From JADKIH01 sp031417555 (GTDB lineage Bacteria; Bacteroidota; Bacteroidia; AKYH767-A; 2013-40CM-41-45), in the NCBI GenBank assembly GCA_031417555.1, contig JANOVV010000111.1:1-57745 (forward strand): a stretch of 57,745 nt of DNA. Reading direction: 5' to 3'. The position numbers were made by a program, and so were the translations under genes. This document shows, one piece after another, positions 41,250 through 49,941 of this stretch. Numbering within the stretch: position 1 is the first letter of the stretch; every line of letters begins with the position of its first letter. The notes under the pieces were generated by a model that saw only the letters and a program-made list of their open reading frames with translations, was not told the origin of the DNA and ran no database searches.

Positions 41250-43355
41250 TTAACTAATTCTTCCCCACTCGCCTTTTCTGGTCATTACTTCCTGCAATTT
41301 TCTTTGAATGGTGTAATTTTTAGTCTCGGTTAATTTAGGATCCTCTTTGAGTATTTTAATTGCATGATCACGGGCCAACAAAACAATTTGCTGATCACGC
41401 ATGATGTCGGCAATCTTTAAATCGAGCATACCGCTTTGGCGGGTTCCTTCTGCATCGCCGGGACCGCGTAAACGTAAATCTGTTTCTGCGATTTTAAATC
41501 CGTCGTTTGTTTCGCACATCGTTTTTATTCGCAAGCGAGAATCGTATCCAAGTTTACTGTTTGTTACTAAAATACAATACGACTGATCGGCACCGCGCCC
41601 TACTCTTCCGCGTAGTTGGTGCAATTGTGACAAGCCGAAGCGTTCGGAATTTTCAATTACCATAACGGAAGCATTGGGTATATTCACACCCACTTCAATT
41701 ACAGTAGTAGCAATCATAATTTGCGTTTCATTTTTAAGAAAACGTTGCATTTCAAAAGCTTTATCGGCAGGTTTCATTTTACCATGGACGATGCTTACCT
41801 GATATTGCGGAGCAGGGAAATCACGTCGGATAGCTTCGTATCCTTGCATGAGATTATTTAGATCCATTTTTTCAGATTCTTCAATCAATGGATAAACGAT
41901 ATAAACCTGCCGTCCTAAAGCTATTTCTTTTTTCAGGAACGACCAAAGTCTTAAACGATCCGATTCATATCGATGAACCGTTTGAACAGGTTTTCTTCCG
42001 GGAGGCATTTCATCGATAATAGAAATATCAAGATCGCCGTAAAGAGTCATTGCCAGTGTGCGGGGAATTGGCGTGGCCGTCATTACTAAAATATGAGGAA
42101 CCGTCGTGCTTTTATTCCATAAGCGTGATCGCTGTTCAACTCCGAAACGATGTTGCTCATCGATAACAACGAGGCCGAGGTTTTTGAATTTGACTCTGTC
42201 TTCGATGAGAGCATGTGTTCCGATCAGCAAATGCAATTCGCCGTTTTCGAGATTTTGTAAAAGTTCTTTTCTTGCTTTGGTTTTTGTAGAACCTGTAAGC
42301 AAGCTGATTTTTATATTCATCTTGCTAAGCAGTTGAGAAATTGTCTCGAAGTGCTGGTTGGCAAGAATTTCAGTTGGTGCCATAAGACAAGCTTGGCATC
42401 CATTACCGATGGCAATGAGCATAGACATTACGGCGACCAGCGTTTTTCCAGAACCAACATCACCCTGTAACAAACGATTCATTTGTTTACCGGTATTAAA
42501 ATCATTTCGGATTTCTTTAATTACTTTTTTCTGTGCGTTGGTAAGAGGAAAAGGAAGTTGATTATGAAAAAAATCGAGAAAGGGTTCGCCAACAGAAGGG
42601 AAAAGAAATCCTTTATACTTTTCTGTTCGCAAGAGTTTAGAAAACAACAACCTTAATTGAAGAAAAAAAAGTTCTTCAAATTTCAAACGAAATTCAGCAA
42701 GTTTTTGTTTTTGAACACTTGGCGGAAAGTGTATATCGGCATACGCTTCCGATCTTTTAATAAGACGAAGTTCAGTAGTCAATTCATCAGATAATGATTC
42801 CGGTAATGAAGGAGGTAAAATGGAAATAAGATTTTTTTGTAAACGAAGAAAACCTTTGCTATCGATACCCTTTGTTTTTAATTTTTCAGTAGTGCTGTAA
42901 ACAGACTGCATGGCAGTTGAGGTCAGCTGAGAAGATTCCGAAGCAAGCTCAAGTTCCGGATGGATGATATTCAGATAACCATTAAATTCAGTCGGTTTTC
43001 CGAATAAAACATATTCTGTATTCAACTGAAGAGAATTTGAAATCCACTTTACTCCCTGGAACCATTTCAATTCAATGGTACCCGTTGAATCTTCGAATCT
43101 ACCGGCAAGGTGTTTTCGTCTCTTCTCCCCTTTTACAACCAGGCTGGTAATTTTACCTCTTAACTGAATGTATGGAAGATCAGGGGATGCTTCTTTTATT
43201 GTATAAAATTTTGTACGATCGACATATCGAAATGGGAAATGTTGAAGCAGGTCACTGAACGCAAAAATCCCCAGTTCTTTATTCAACAGCAAGGCACGTT
43301 GAGGTCCTACTCCTTTTAGGAATTCGATGGAAGTATCGAGGAATGGGTGGGACAT
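41250..43355 (-). CDS. recG: ATP-dependent DNA helicase RecG
   Basis: 701 aa from the ATG at 43353-43355 (MSHPFLDTSIEFLKGVGPQR). The open frame runs 10 codons further into tandem repeats. The wedge/OB domain is LRGKITSLVVKGEKRRKHLA, then GRFEDSTGTIELKWF. The helicase domains carry GDVGSGKTLVAV (Walker A), DEQHRFGVEQR (Walker B), TATPIPRTLAMTLYGDLD and QLRGRVGRGADQSYC. It remodels stalled forks and Holliday junctions. A GATACCC-type repeat block sits directly upstream of the start. Confidence 0.96.
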   Translation of the reverse strand: MSHPFLDTSIEFLKGVGPQRALLLNKELGIFAFSDLLQHFPFRYVDRTKFYTIKEASPDLPYIQLRGKITSLVVKGEKRRKHLAGRFEDSTGTIELKWFQGVKWISNSLQLNTEYVLFGKPTEFNGYLNIIHPELELASESSQLTSTAMQSVYSTTEKLKTKGIDSKGFLRLQKNLISILPPSLPESLSDELTTELRLIKRSEAYADIHFPPSVQKQKLAEFRLKFEELFFLQLRLLFSKLLRTEKYKGFLFPSVGEPFLDFFHNQLPFPLTNAQKKVIKEIRNDFNTGKQMNRLLQGDVGSGKTLVAVMSMLIAIGNGCQACLMAPTEILANQHFETISQLLSKMNIKISLLTGSTKTKARKELLQNLENGELHLLIGTHALIEDRVKFKNLGLVVIDEQHRFGVEQRSRLWNKSTTVPHILVMTATPIPRTLAMTLYGDLDISIIDEMPPGRKPVQTVHRYESDRLRLWSFLKKEIALGRQVYIVYPLIEESEKMDLNNLMQGYEAIRRDFPAPQYQVSIVHGKMKPADKAFEMQRFLKNETQIMIATTVIEVGVNIPNASVMVIENSERFGLSQLHQLRGRVGRGADQSYCILVTNSKLGYDSRLRIKTMCETNDGFKIAETDLRLRGPGDAEGTRQSGMLDLKIADIMRDQQIVLLARDHAIKILKEDPKLTETKNYTIQRKLQEVMTRKGEWGRIS

Positions 43356-43362
43356 GGGGAAG

Positions 43363-43445
43363 GGGTATCGGGTATCGGGTATCATGTATCATGTATCAAG
43401 TATCATGTACCATGTATCATGTATTAAGAGTCAAGAATCAAGAGT
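43363..43445. repeat. Tandem GGTATCG / TATCATG repeats upstream of recG
   Basis: GGTATCGGGTATCGGGTATC, then TATCATGTATC units repeated about six times, decaying into AGAGTCAAGAATCAAGAG. On the minus strand they form the recG leader directly before its ATG. Similar units recur at 44362-44500. From 43446 to 43629 only AT-rich spacer is seen. Confidence 0.75.
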
Positions 43446-43629
43446 TGAGTTTTTTTAATTTTGTGCAAGGTAGAAAGAAGAGTTATGGTTAAGGTTTAAT
43501 CGTCTAATTTTATGGAGTGTAGATATTTTTGAAGGGATTATATATTTCAGAATAATTTATTCATGTTTTCTAAAATATTCGATTTTTAGATGGTACATTG
43601 TACATTGTTTTACAATAAATAATTTTCGA

Positions 43630-44361
43630 TTGAAAAATAAATCAATATGGCCAATTATCAGGTGGCCTGTAATTTTTGTTGTTTTATTATGGATTATTGA
43701 ATTACTTTCTAACTATTTTAATTATCGTCCTTTATGGTTGGGTGTAATTCCGCGCACAATTTCGGGAATTCCGGGAATATTTTTCTCTCCGTTTATTCAT
43801 GGAAATTATGAACACCTGCTTTCTAACACATTACCTTTATTGGTAGTGGGAAGCGGGCTGATTTATTTTTATGGTGAAATCGCAAAAAGTGTATTGCTGA
43901 TGATATGGCTTTTCACAGGTTTTTGGGTATGGTTAGCGGCAAGACAGGAATCTCACATAGGGGCTAGTGGATTAATTTATGGACTTGTATGTTTTTTATT
44001 TTTAAGTGGAGTACTACGTAAAGATACCCGACTTTTAGCTGTATCGTTATTGGTTACTTTCTTATATGGTAGCTTGGTTTGGGGAATATTACCGGTTGAT
44101 CAGTCCATTTCATGGGAATCACATCTTTTCGGATCTGTAGCCGGATTCTTTTGTGCTGTATATTATCGTAAACAAGGCCCGCAACGTCCAAAGGCTCAAT
44201 GGGAAATCGATGAAGAGATGGAAAAAATTATGAATGAACAAAACGCCCATGATGCTAAAGACGAGCAGACCTCTTCTACCCAAAACGATATTAAAATCAA
44301 TTATGATTTAATAGAAAAAAAACCGGAAGATCCCAATACTGAAGCGGGGAATGGGAAGTAA
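43630..44361 (+). CDS. Rhomboid-family intramembrane serine protease
   Basis: A 243-aa protein with 6 membrane helices. The family motifs are FIHGNYEHLLSNTLPLLVVG (HxxxN loop), the active-site HIGASGLIYG with Ser113, and ESHLFGSVAGF with His165, a complete Ser-His dyad. The start is a TTG at 43630; no in-frame ATG is present upstream in the gap, so the start is uncertain by a few residues. The C-terminal 50 residues are a charged cytoplasmic tail (EEMEKIMNEQNAHDAKDEQT). The substrate is unknown. Confidence 0.9.
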   Translation: MKNKSIWPIIRWPVIFVVLLWIIELLSNYFNYRPLWLGVIPRTISGIPGIFFSPFIHGNYEHLLSNTLPLLVVGSGLIYFYGEIAKSVLLMIWLFTGFWVWLAARQESHIGASGLIYGLVCFLFLSGVLRKDTRLLAVSLLVTFLYGSLVWGILPVDQSISWESHLFGSVAGFFCAVYYRKQGPQRPKAQWEIDEEMEKIMNEQNAHDAKDEQTSSTQNDIKINYDLIEKKPEDPNTEAGNGK

Positions 44362-44500
44362 GGGTATCGAGTATCGGGTATTTTTTTTGGATTAGGGTCT
44401 CATAGAATGATTTTTCAATTCCATTGAAATAACAAATATGGCATACTTGATACCCGATACTTGATACTCGATACCCGATACCCGATACCCGATACTCAAC
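44362..44500. repeat. Tandem GATACCC repeats with inverted partner after the rhomboid gene
   Basis: Left part GGTATCGAGTATCGGGTATT (44363-44382) follows the rhomboid stop codon directly. The right part (44442-44500) repeats GATACCCGATAC and variants (TTGATACTC) about seven times in the opposite sense, so the two halves can pair over about 20 bases around a ~60-base loop. A C7 run closes it. It may act as a terminator-like structure. Confidence 0.7.
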
Positions 44501-44552
44501 CCCCCCTTACTTTTTCAACATTGTATCAATGAAAAGTTTTCCTGAATATTCA

Positions 44553-44581
44553 TTTGTATCGCCTTGCGATATATAAATTTG
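44553..44581 (+). promoter_or_regulatory. Promoter of the beta-helix T9SS gene
   Basis: TTTG at 44553-44556, 17-base spacer, TAAATTTG at 44574-44581, about 50 bases upstream of the chosen ATG at 44632. It supports that start over the longer open frame beginning at 44554. Confidence 0.55.
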
Positions 44582-44631
44582 CAAGAGTTGAAAAAGAAAT
44601 CAATATAAATCATAATAAATCAAATAAAATC

Positions 44632-47600
44632 ATGAGAAAATTATTTACTCTTCGAACTTTGGGGTTCGTATTATCGTGTCTTTTGCTTACAATAACAGAA
44701 AAATCTTTTGCTGTTGGTGATGCGGGGGTTCAGGCAATTATTACTCCTCCGGGTACAGTCTGTAAAGGGACCTCAGACGTTTCCTTAATCATTCATAATT
44801 TTGGAGCTATTACTATTAGCACGGCAACAATTCACTGGAAAGTTGATGGAGTTAGTCAGGCTAATTTCAACTACACCGGGAATATTGCAGCGGGCGGAGA
44901 CGATACAGTAACAATAGGCAACTTTAACTTTGCTTTCGGTTCTTATACACTTTTAGCCTATACCAAAAATCCGAATGGCTCGGCAGATTCAGATAATTCC
45001 AACGATACTTCCACAGTGATTATTACAGTTAGCAACCAATTGACAGGAACATATACTATTGCAGGTGCCACACCTGATTTTGCTACTTTTAATGATGCTT
45101 TGGATGAATTAAAAAATTATGGAATCTGTGGCTCAGTCGTTTTTAATATTCGTCCTTACACGGATACAATGCAAAGTGTAATTCCGGAAATCGTGGGTGC
45201 TGATTCATTAACAACGATTACTTTTCAATCAGAAAATGGTGATAGTTCATCCGTAGTTTTTACTTACCCATCTCAAGATACATTGGTTAACAACCATCTT
45301 ATCAAACTTAACGGTGCCGATTTTATTACATTTCGTTCACTTACTCTGCAACGGACAGGCATCAAAGCAAATGCTCACGTCATTGAGTTTACCAATAATG
45401 CTACTCACAATACAGTAACGAATTGCAGATTGATGGGTGCAACGGGTACAACCAGCAACTCTCTGGCAGCATTACTATATTCTTCAGGAGTAAGTACAAC
45501 GAATGATTCAATGAATATTTTCACCAACAACTTATTAAAAGATGGTTCGCTTGGTATTTACATGAATGGAATCAGCAGCCTTTCGCTCGAATACAATACG
45601 ACAATAGCAAATAATGTTTTTAATAATCAGTATTCGAAAGGAATACAAATGACAAACCAAGGTGCTACTTTAATTGAAGGTAATACTTTTACGACTACTT
45701 CGAATTATGCCGGTTATACTGCCATTTATCTTGACAGAAGTTTACGAATTCATCACATCATTAAAAATAAAATCCTTGCAGTTCCAGGTACAGGTATGTA
45801 TTTCGTAGACTGTACAGCACAATCAGGAGTTCATGGTGTTATTGCAAACAACTTCATTCAGTCGAATGATTCAGCAGGTATTTCGATGATCAATGGCGAT
45901 TATCAGGATGTAGTTAATAATAGCATTTTGATGACAGGTACTACACCTTCTTTTGCTGCATTATTAATGCGTGGTTCTGGTGTTGGCAAGATTGTGAAAA
46001 ATAATATTCTCGCAAATACAGGTGGTGGATATTCTTATGTCGTTTCAGATTCTGCAGTATTTGGTATAAGTGCCTCTGACAATAATAATCTGTATTTCAC
46101 CGGACCTTACATCGGTAATTATGACGGAGTTGATAAGTCTACACTAGCAGCATGGGTGTCAGCATCTCAAACCGATTCAAATTCAATTAACGTAAATCCG
46201 AGTTTTGTTTCTGCTGCTGATCTACACGTAGCTTCTATAGCTATGGATGACCGTGGTACTCCGTTAGGCAACGTTAATGATGATATTGATGGCGATACCA
46301 GGTCTCCGCTTACTCCGGATATAGGTGCTGATGAATATTCATCCATTTCAAGAAGTGTTGGTATAACAGGAATTCTTTCTCCGACTGACAGCGTATGCGG
46401 AAGTGCAACAATGCCTGTTACTGTTGTGGTGAGTAATACAGGAGGAAATCCTGAATCAAATTTCAATGTTGTTACAAAAATAACAGGCTCGCTAACTACA
46501 ACTTTAACTGTAAACCATGCTGCAACTCTTGCACCCGGGGCATCCGATACTATTACATATGTAGCAACAATAAATACAGTTGCCGGCGGAACATACAATT
46601 TCAAAAGTTATACTTCGCTTGCCGTTGATGATGTACATGCCAATGACACACTTGCTACGGTTATTCATCTTTTTGCACCTCCAACTGCACCATCTGCAAC
46701 CAATGCAAGCATCTGCGGTCCGGGTACAGATACACTCAAAGCAACTTCATCAGACACATTGCGCTGGTATAGTGCTTCTGTCGGCGGACCGGTACTAGAA
46801 ACAGGATCAAACTTTATTCCTCCAAATGCAAACGCAACAACGACATATTACGTTGCTGCAAAATCAGCTTGCGAAGGACCAAGAGTTGCTGTTACACTAA
46901 CTGTGCTTCCTGTACCTTCTGTTAATCTGGGTAATGACACAACAATAAATCAGGGTGCTTCTGTTATTTTAAATGCAGGCAGCGGATTCTCATCTTACCT
47001 ATGGTCACCTGGAAATCTTACAACATCAACAATTAGTGTTAATACTACCAATTGTTACAATGTTAAAGTTACAAATGGTTCCGGTTGCGAAGACAGAGAT
47101 ACAGTTTGTGTAACCGTACTTCTTCCTTCTGATGTTGGAATTTCTACTATCAGCACACCGGCCAATCATGACTGTGCGGATGATAGTATTCAGGTCTTAA
47201 TTCAGGTAACAAATTACGGCTCAACTAGTGCAACTAACATTCCTGTTAAAGTTACAATCACAGGAACGACAACAGCAACATTTACCGATACGATTACATC
47301 AACAATAAATGTTGGAGGAAATTTGTATCTGAACATGGGAACCATCAACGTTAGCGGAGGAGGAATTATCACTGCAAAAGCATATACAGCTTATAGCAAT
47401 GATCTCAACCACGCCAACGACACTGTTCAAACAAAGGATACAATTATCGTAGAACCCGCAATGCCATCTGTTATCGGAGGCAGTCGTTGCGGCCCGGGAA
47501 TTATCGTATTGATTGCTTCATCCAACGATCCTGTTCGTTGGTATGATTCTCCTTCCGGCGGAAATCTTCTCTTCGTTGGCAACAATTATGTAATATCAAA

Positions 47601-48153
47601 CCTGGCAACTACCACTACATTTTATGCTCAGTCGGGCTCTTATTGCAACAATCAACAAAGAAGAGCTGTGACAGGAACCGTATTCGATTTGCCTTCTGTT
47701 TATTTAGGTGCAGATACTGTTGTAGCTGATTCTTTAGTTATTAATGCAGGCATATTCAATTCATATCAGTGGAACACAGGTAGTACAACACAAACAATTA
47801 CTGTTCATAATGCGGGTAATTATTCTGTTTGTGTTTCTGATTCCAATAGCTGTTCCAATTGCGATACCATCAATGTCGGAATTCTTACTGGAATTGAAAA
47901 AGTTTCTGATAATGGCGATGTAAACATTTATCCTAATCCATCTCATTCTTCAGTAACTGTTGAAATGAAAAAATCTTTCATTGGAAATGCTTCATTAATC
48001 ATTTCTAATATTCAAGGACAAATTGTCTTTAGTGAAGAGGTAACAAGTATATACAAGCGCTCTTTGGATGTTAGTACTTTCGCAAGAGGAATTTACATTC
48101 TTAAACTTCAAACAGAAAACGGTATTTCAACGTACCGGTTGATTGTTGAATAA
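44632..48153 (+). CDS. Large secreted T9SS protein: CARDB-like, beta-helix and Ig-like domains
   Basis: 1173 aa from the ATG at 44632 (MRKLFTLRTLGFVLSCLLLT, signal peptide). It opens with a CARDB-like adhesion module (VQAIITPPGTVCKGTSDVSL, near 25-130) with Asn-Asp strands. A right-handed parallel beta-helix region follows (about 130-560; repeated NxxxxNTxxxNxF and IVKNNIL-type turns). A second CARDB (VGITGILSPTDSVCG) and a third (VGISTISTPANHDCA) follow, with two PSATNASICGPGTDTL/WYSASVGG-type Ig modules. It ends in a T9SS type A domain (DVNIYPNPSHSSVTVEMKKS; FARGIYILKLQTEN). The size and repeats suggest a surface adhesin or polysaccharide-binding protein. Confidence 0.85.
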   Translation: MRKLFTLRTLGFVLSCLLLTITEKSFAVGDAGVQAIITPPGTVCKGTSDVSLIIHNFGAITISTATIHWKVDGVSQANFNYTGNIAAGGDDTVTIGNFNFAFGSYTLLAYTKNPNGSADSDNSNDTSTVIITVSNQLTGTYTIAGATPDFATFNDALDELKNYGICGSVVFNIRPYTDTMQSVIPEIVGADSLTTITFQSENGDSSSVVFTYPSQDTLVNNHLIKLNGADFITFRSLTLQRTGIKANAHVIEFTNNATHNTVTNCRLMGATGTTSNSLAALLYSSGVSTTNDSMNIFTNNLLKDGSLGIYMNGISSLSLEYNTTIANNVFNNQYSKGIQMTNQGATLIEGNTFTTTSNYAGYTAIYLDRSLRIHHIIKNKILAVPGTGMYFVDCTAQSGVHGVIANNFIQSNDSAGISMINGDYQDVVNNSILMTGTTPSFAALLMRGSGVGKIVKNNILANTGGGYSYVVSDSAVFGISASDNNNLYFTGPYIGNYDGVDKSTLAAWVSASQTDSNSINVNPSFVSAADLHVASIAMDDRGTPLGNVNDDIDGDTRSPLTPDIGADEYSSISRSVGITGILSPTDSVCGSATMPVTVVVSNTGGNPESNFNVVTKITGSLTTTLTVNHAATLAPGASDTITYVATINTVAGGTYNFKSYTSLAVDDVHANDTLATVIHLFAPPTAPSATNASICGPGTDTLKATSSDTLRWYSASVGGPVLETGSNFIPPNANATTTYYVAAKSACEGPRVAVTLTVLPVPSVNLGNDTTINQGASVILNAGSGFSSYLWSPGNLTTSTISVNTTNCYNVKVTNGSGCEDRDTVCVTVLLPSDVGISTISTPANHDCADDSIQVLIQVTNYGSTSATNIPVKVTITGTTTATFTDTITSTINVGGNLYLNMGTINVSGGGIITAKAYTAYSNDLNHANDTVQTKDTIIVEPAMPSVIGGSRCGPGIIVLIASSNDPVRWYDSPSGGNLLFVGNNYVISNLATTTTFYAQSGSYCNNQQRRAVTGTVFDLPSVYLGADTVVADSLVINAGIFNSYQWNTGSTTQTITVHNAGNYSVCVSDSNSCSNCDTINVGILTGIEKVSDNGDVNIYPNPSHSSVTVEMKKSFIGNASLIISNIQGQIVFSEEVTSIYKRSLDVSTFARGIYILKLQTENGISTYRLIVE

Positions 48154-48173
48154 TTAAATAATCGTTTTTTAGT

Positions 48174-48205
48174 AAAAAAGCCTTTCCGATGGAAAGGCTT
48201 TTTTT
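48174..48205 (+). terminator. Rho-independent terminator of the T9SS protein gene
   Basis: Strong stem AAGCCTTTCC / GGAAAGGCTT with a GAT loop, followed by seven T's (48198-48205), 20 bases after the stop codon. It can also work in the opposite direction because of the leading A run. Confidence 0.9.
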
Positions 48206-48249
48206 ATTGAAAATTTTTCGAATATCCCTCAAAAAAACATTCTCAATAT

Positions 48250-48298
48250 TATCTTTGTGCCTCTTTGTGAAATCCTTTGTGAACTTTGTGGTTAAATC
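48250..48298. repeat. TTTGTG-type intergenic repeat
   Basis: ATCTTTGTGCCTCTTTGTGA, then AATCCTTTGTGAACTTTGTG, then GTTAAA. It is a short-period decaying repeat, related in style to 33328-33368. Confidence 0.4.
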
Positions 48299-48390
48299 CG
48301 ACGATGATATTTATTCACAAAATTCATTTTAGTACTCGCAAAATAGTAGTTAACAATTTCCACTTTTAAGCAAATTACCCTTACCCTGTT

Positions 48391-49788
48391 ATGAAAATAT
48401 TTCTACTCACATTTGCTTTTTTAATTTCGACACAACTAAATGCACAATGGTCAGGCGCAATACTTGACACGTTGACGAACAACAATGTTAAAGATGAAGT
48501 GAATCGCCAAAGCATTGCAATCGATAGCGCAGATAATCTTCACATCGTTTATTCAAGGGAAATCTCTCCTTCCGGTTGGAATATCTTTTACAAAAAAAGA
48601 AATGCAAATGCAACCTGGACAAACGAAGAAATAGTTTCTCCTCAAACTGGTTACAATCCTGTAATCGCTGCTTCAAATATAAACGGCGAAGCGTATGTTG
48701 CTTTCGAAGCCATTGACACATCTGACAAGGAAATTTATATTTGTTCAAATGCGGGAGGAACCTGGAATTGCTTTCAATTAACATCCGACAATCTCGACGA
48801 CACTTCGCCGTCAATAGCTGTTGATTCTTCAGGGTTTTTACATCTGACATGGATCAAAGAAAAATCAAATGGTAGTTATAAGATTATGTATGCAACAAAC
48901 CTGAGTGGTAACTGGGCCCTGCAGGAATTAATCGCAAGCCAGCTCGGACAATTTGGTAGTGGTGCTTCACCCGAAATAGCTGTTGACAAAAGTGGTTTTG
49001 CAAATATTGCTTATCGGGGAAATAATGGAAACGGTTACAGAATTCACTACGCACATAATCAAATTCCCGGTGGAAGTACCTGGAATTATGAAATCATTTC
49101 TACTCCTAATGATCAGGATTTAGCATTTGCAATTCTTGTTGACGGAGATACTGTTTCTCATTTGCTGATCACAGGTAATGATGGCTTTGGTTTACCGTTA
49201 AGAGCTTATTACCACACTAAAAAATTTAGCGACCCCAGTTTTTCTCCATCCGTTGAAGTTGCTCCGACATTTCGAGGACAAGCAGGCGATCTGTTTGTTG
49301 ACAGAAATAAGATTCCGCATTTTGTTTTGAATGAAGTCAATGGAAATATTTTTACCGGAAATGTAATATACGCTGACTCCACCGACTGGAATGGCAGAAT
49401 GCTGCTCAACTCCGGTGATATTTACAATGCAAATTTAGTAATGGATTCGGAAGACCGGGCCTTCCTTCTTGCCTATCAGGGAAACACTTCCAATGAAGAA
49501 GAAGTTGTAGTCTTTGGTTCAAGTAATCCTGTTATTATTCCTACTCTTGAAAATAAAGAAAGTCCTTATACAATAATTTCTTCAGACAATCTTTTGAAAA
49601 TACATTTTCGAGAAAATTATTTCGGAAGATTATTGTGTACTTCTATTGATGGAAAAATTGTTTTTGATAACCGAGGTAATTTTTATATTGGTGAAATCTT
49701 TTCAATAAACATCCCGGCAAAAGGGGTTTATCTTTTAATTTCAGAAAATGCGTTTGGAAGGTTTGTGAAGAAATTCAGTTTGAAATAA
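48391..49788 (+). CDS. Secreted T9SS protein, beta-propeller-like
   Basis: A 465-aa protein with a signal peptide (MKIFLLTFAFLISTQLNA, then QWSGA). Repeated blades follow with W-x-x-E-x-(I/L)-x-(S/T)-x-(D/N) spacing and SIAIDSADNLHIVYSREI, SIAVDSSGFLHLTWIKEK, EIAVDKSGFANIAYRGN-type Asp-x-x-Gly strands, as in bacterial six-bladed surface propellers. It ends with a T9SS-like sorting domain (KIHFRENYFGRLLCTSIDGK, IFSINIPAKGVYLLISENAF). This last part has a close relative at 55250-55450, separated by the giant adhesin gene. Confidence 0.8.
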   Translation: MKIFLLTFAFLISTQLNAQWSGAILDTLTNNNVKDEVNRQSIAIDSADNLHIVYSREISPSGWNIFYKKRNANATWTNEEIVSPQTGYNPVIAASNINGEAYVAFEAIDTSDKEIYICSNAGGTWNCFQLTSDNLDDTSPSIAVDSSGFLHLTWIKEKSNGSYKIMYATNLSGNWALQELIASQLGQFGSGASPEIAVDKSGFANIAYRGNNGNGYRIHYAHNQIPGGSTWNYEIISTPNDQDLAFAILVDGDTVSHLLITGNDGFGLPLRAYYHTKKFSDPSFSPSVEVAPTFRGQAGDLFVDRNKIPHFVLNEVNGNIFTGNVIYADSTDWNGRMLLNSGDIYNANLVMDSEDRAFLLAYQGNTSNEEEVVVFGSSNPVIIPTLENKESPYTIISSDNLLKIHFRENYFGRLLCTSIDGKIVFDNRGNFYIGEIFSINIPAKGVYLLISENAFGRFVKKFSLK

Positions 49789-49941
49789 AATAAATTACTT
49801 CAGCTTCCAGATATTAAACGGACAGCCCGGAGTAAATTCCAGATCGAATTTTTAAAGCCGAGTAGGCTTTGGTGCAACGAAACGAGGAGATGACGATTAG
49901 TCTATGTCAGCGATTGCTTCAATGCACATTTTAAAAAAATC

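Noticed and set aside
43356..43385. Longer start for recG
   Set aside because: The extra codons come from the GATACCC repeat; MSHPFLDTSIEFLKGVGP is the natural RecG start.
44554..44631. Longer start for the beta-helix T9SS protein
   Set aside because: The extension overlaps the predicted promoter, and the signal peptide begins at MRKLFTLR (44632).
46167..46604. 145-codon antisense frame inside the beta-helix protein
   Set aside because: It lies wholly inside a well-supported gene on the other strand and has no family features.
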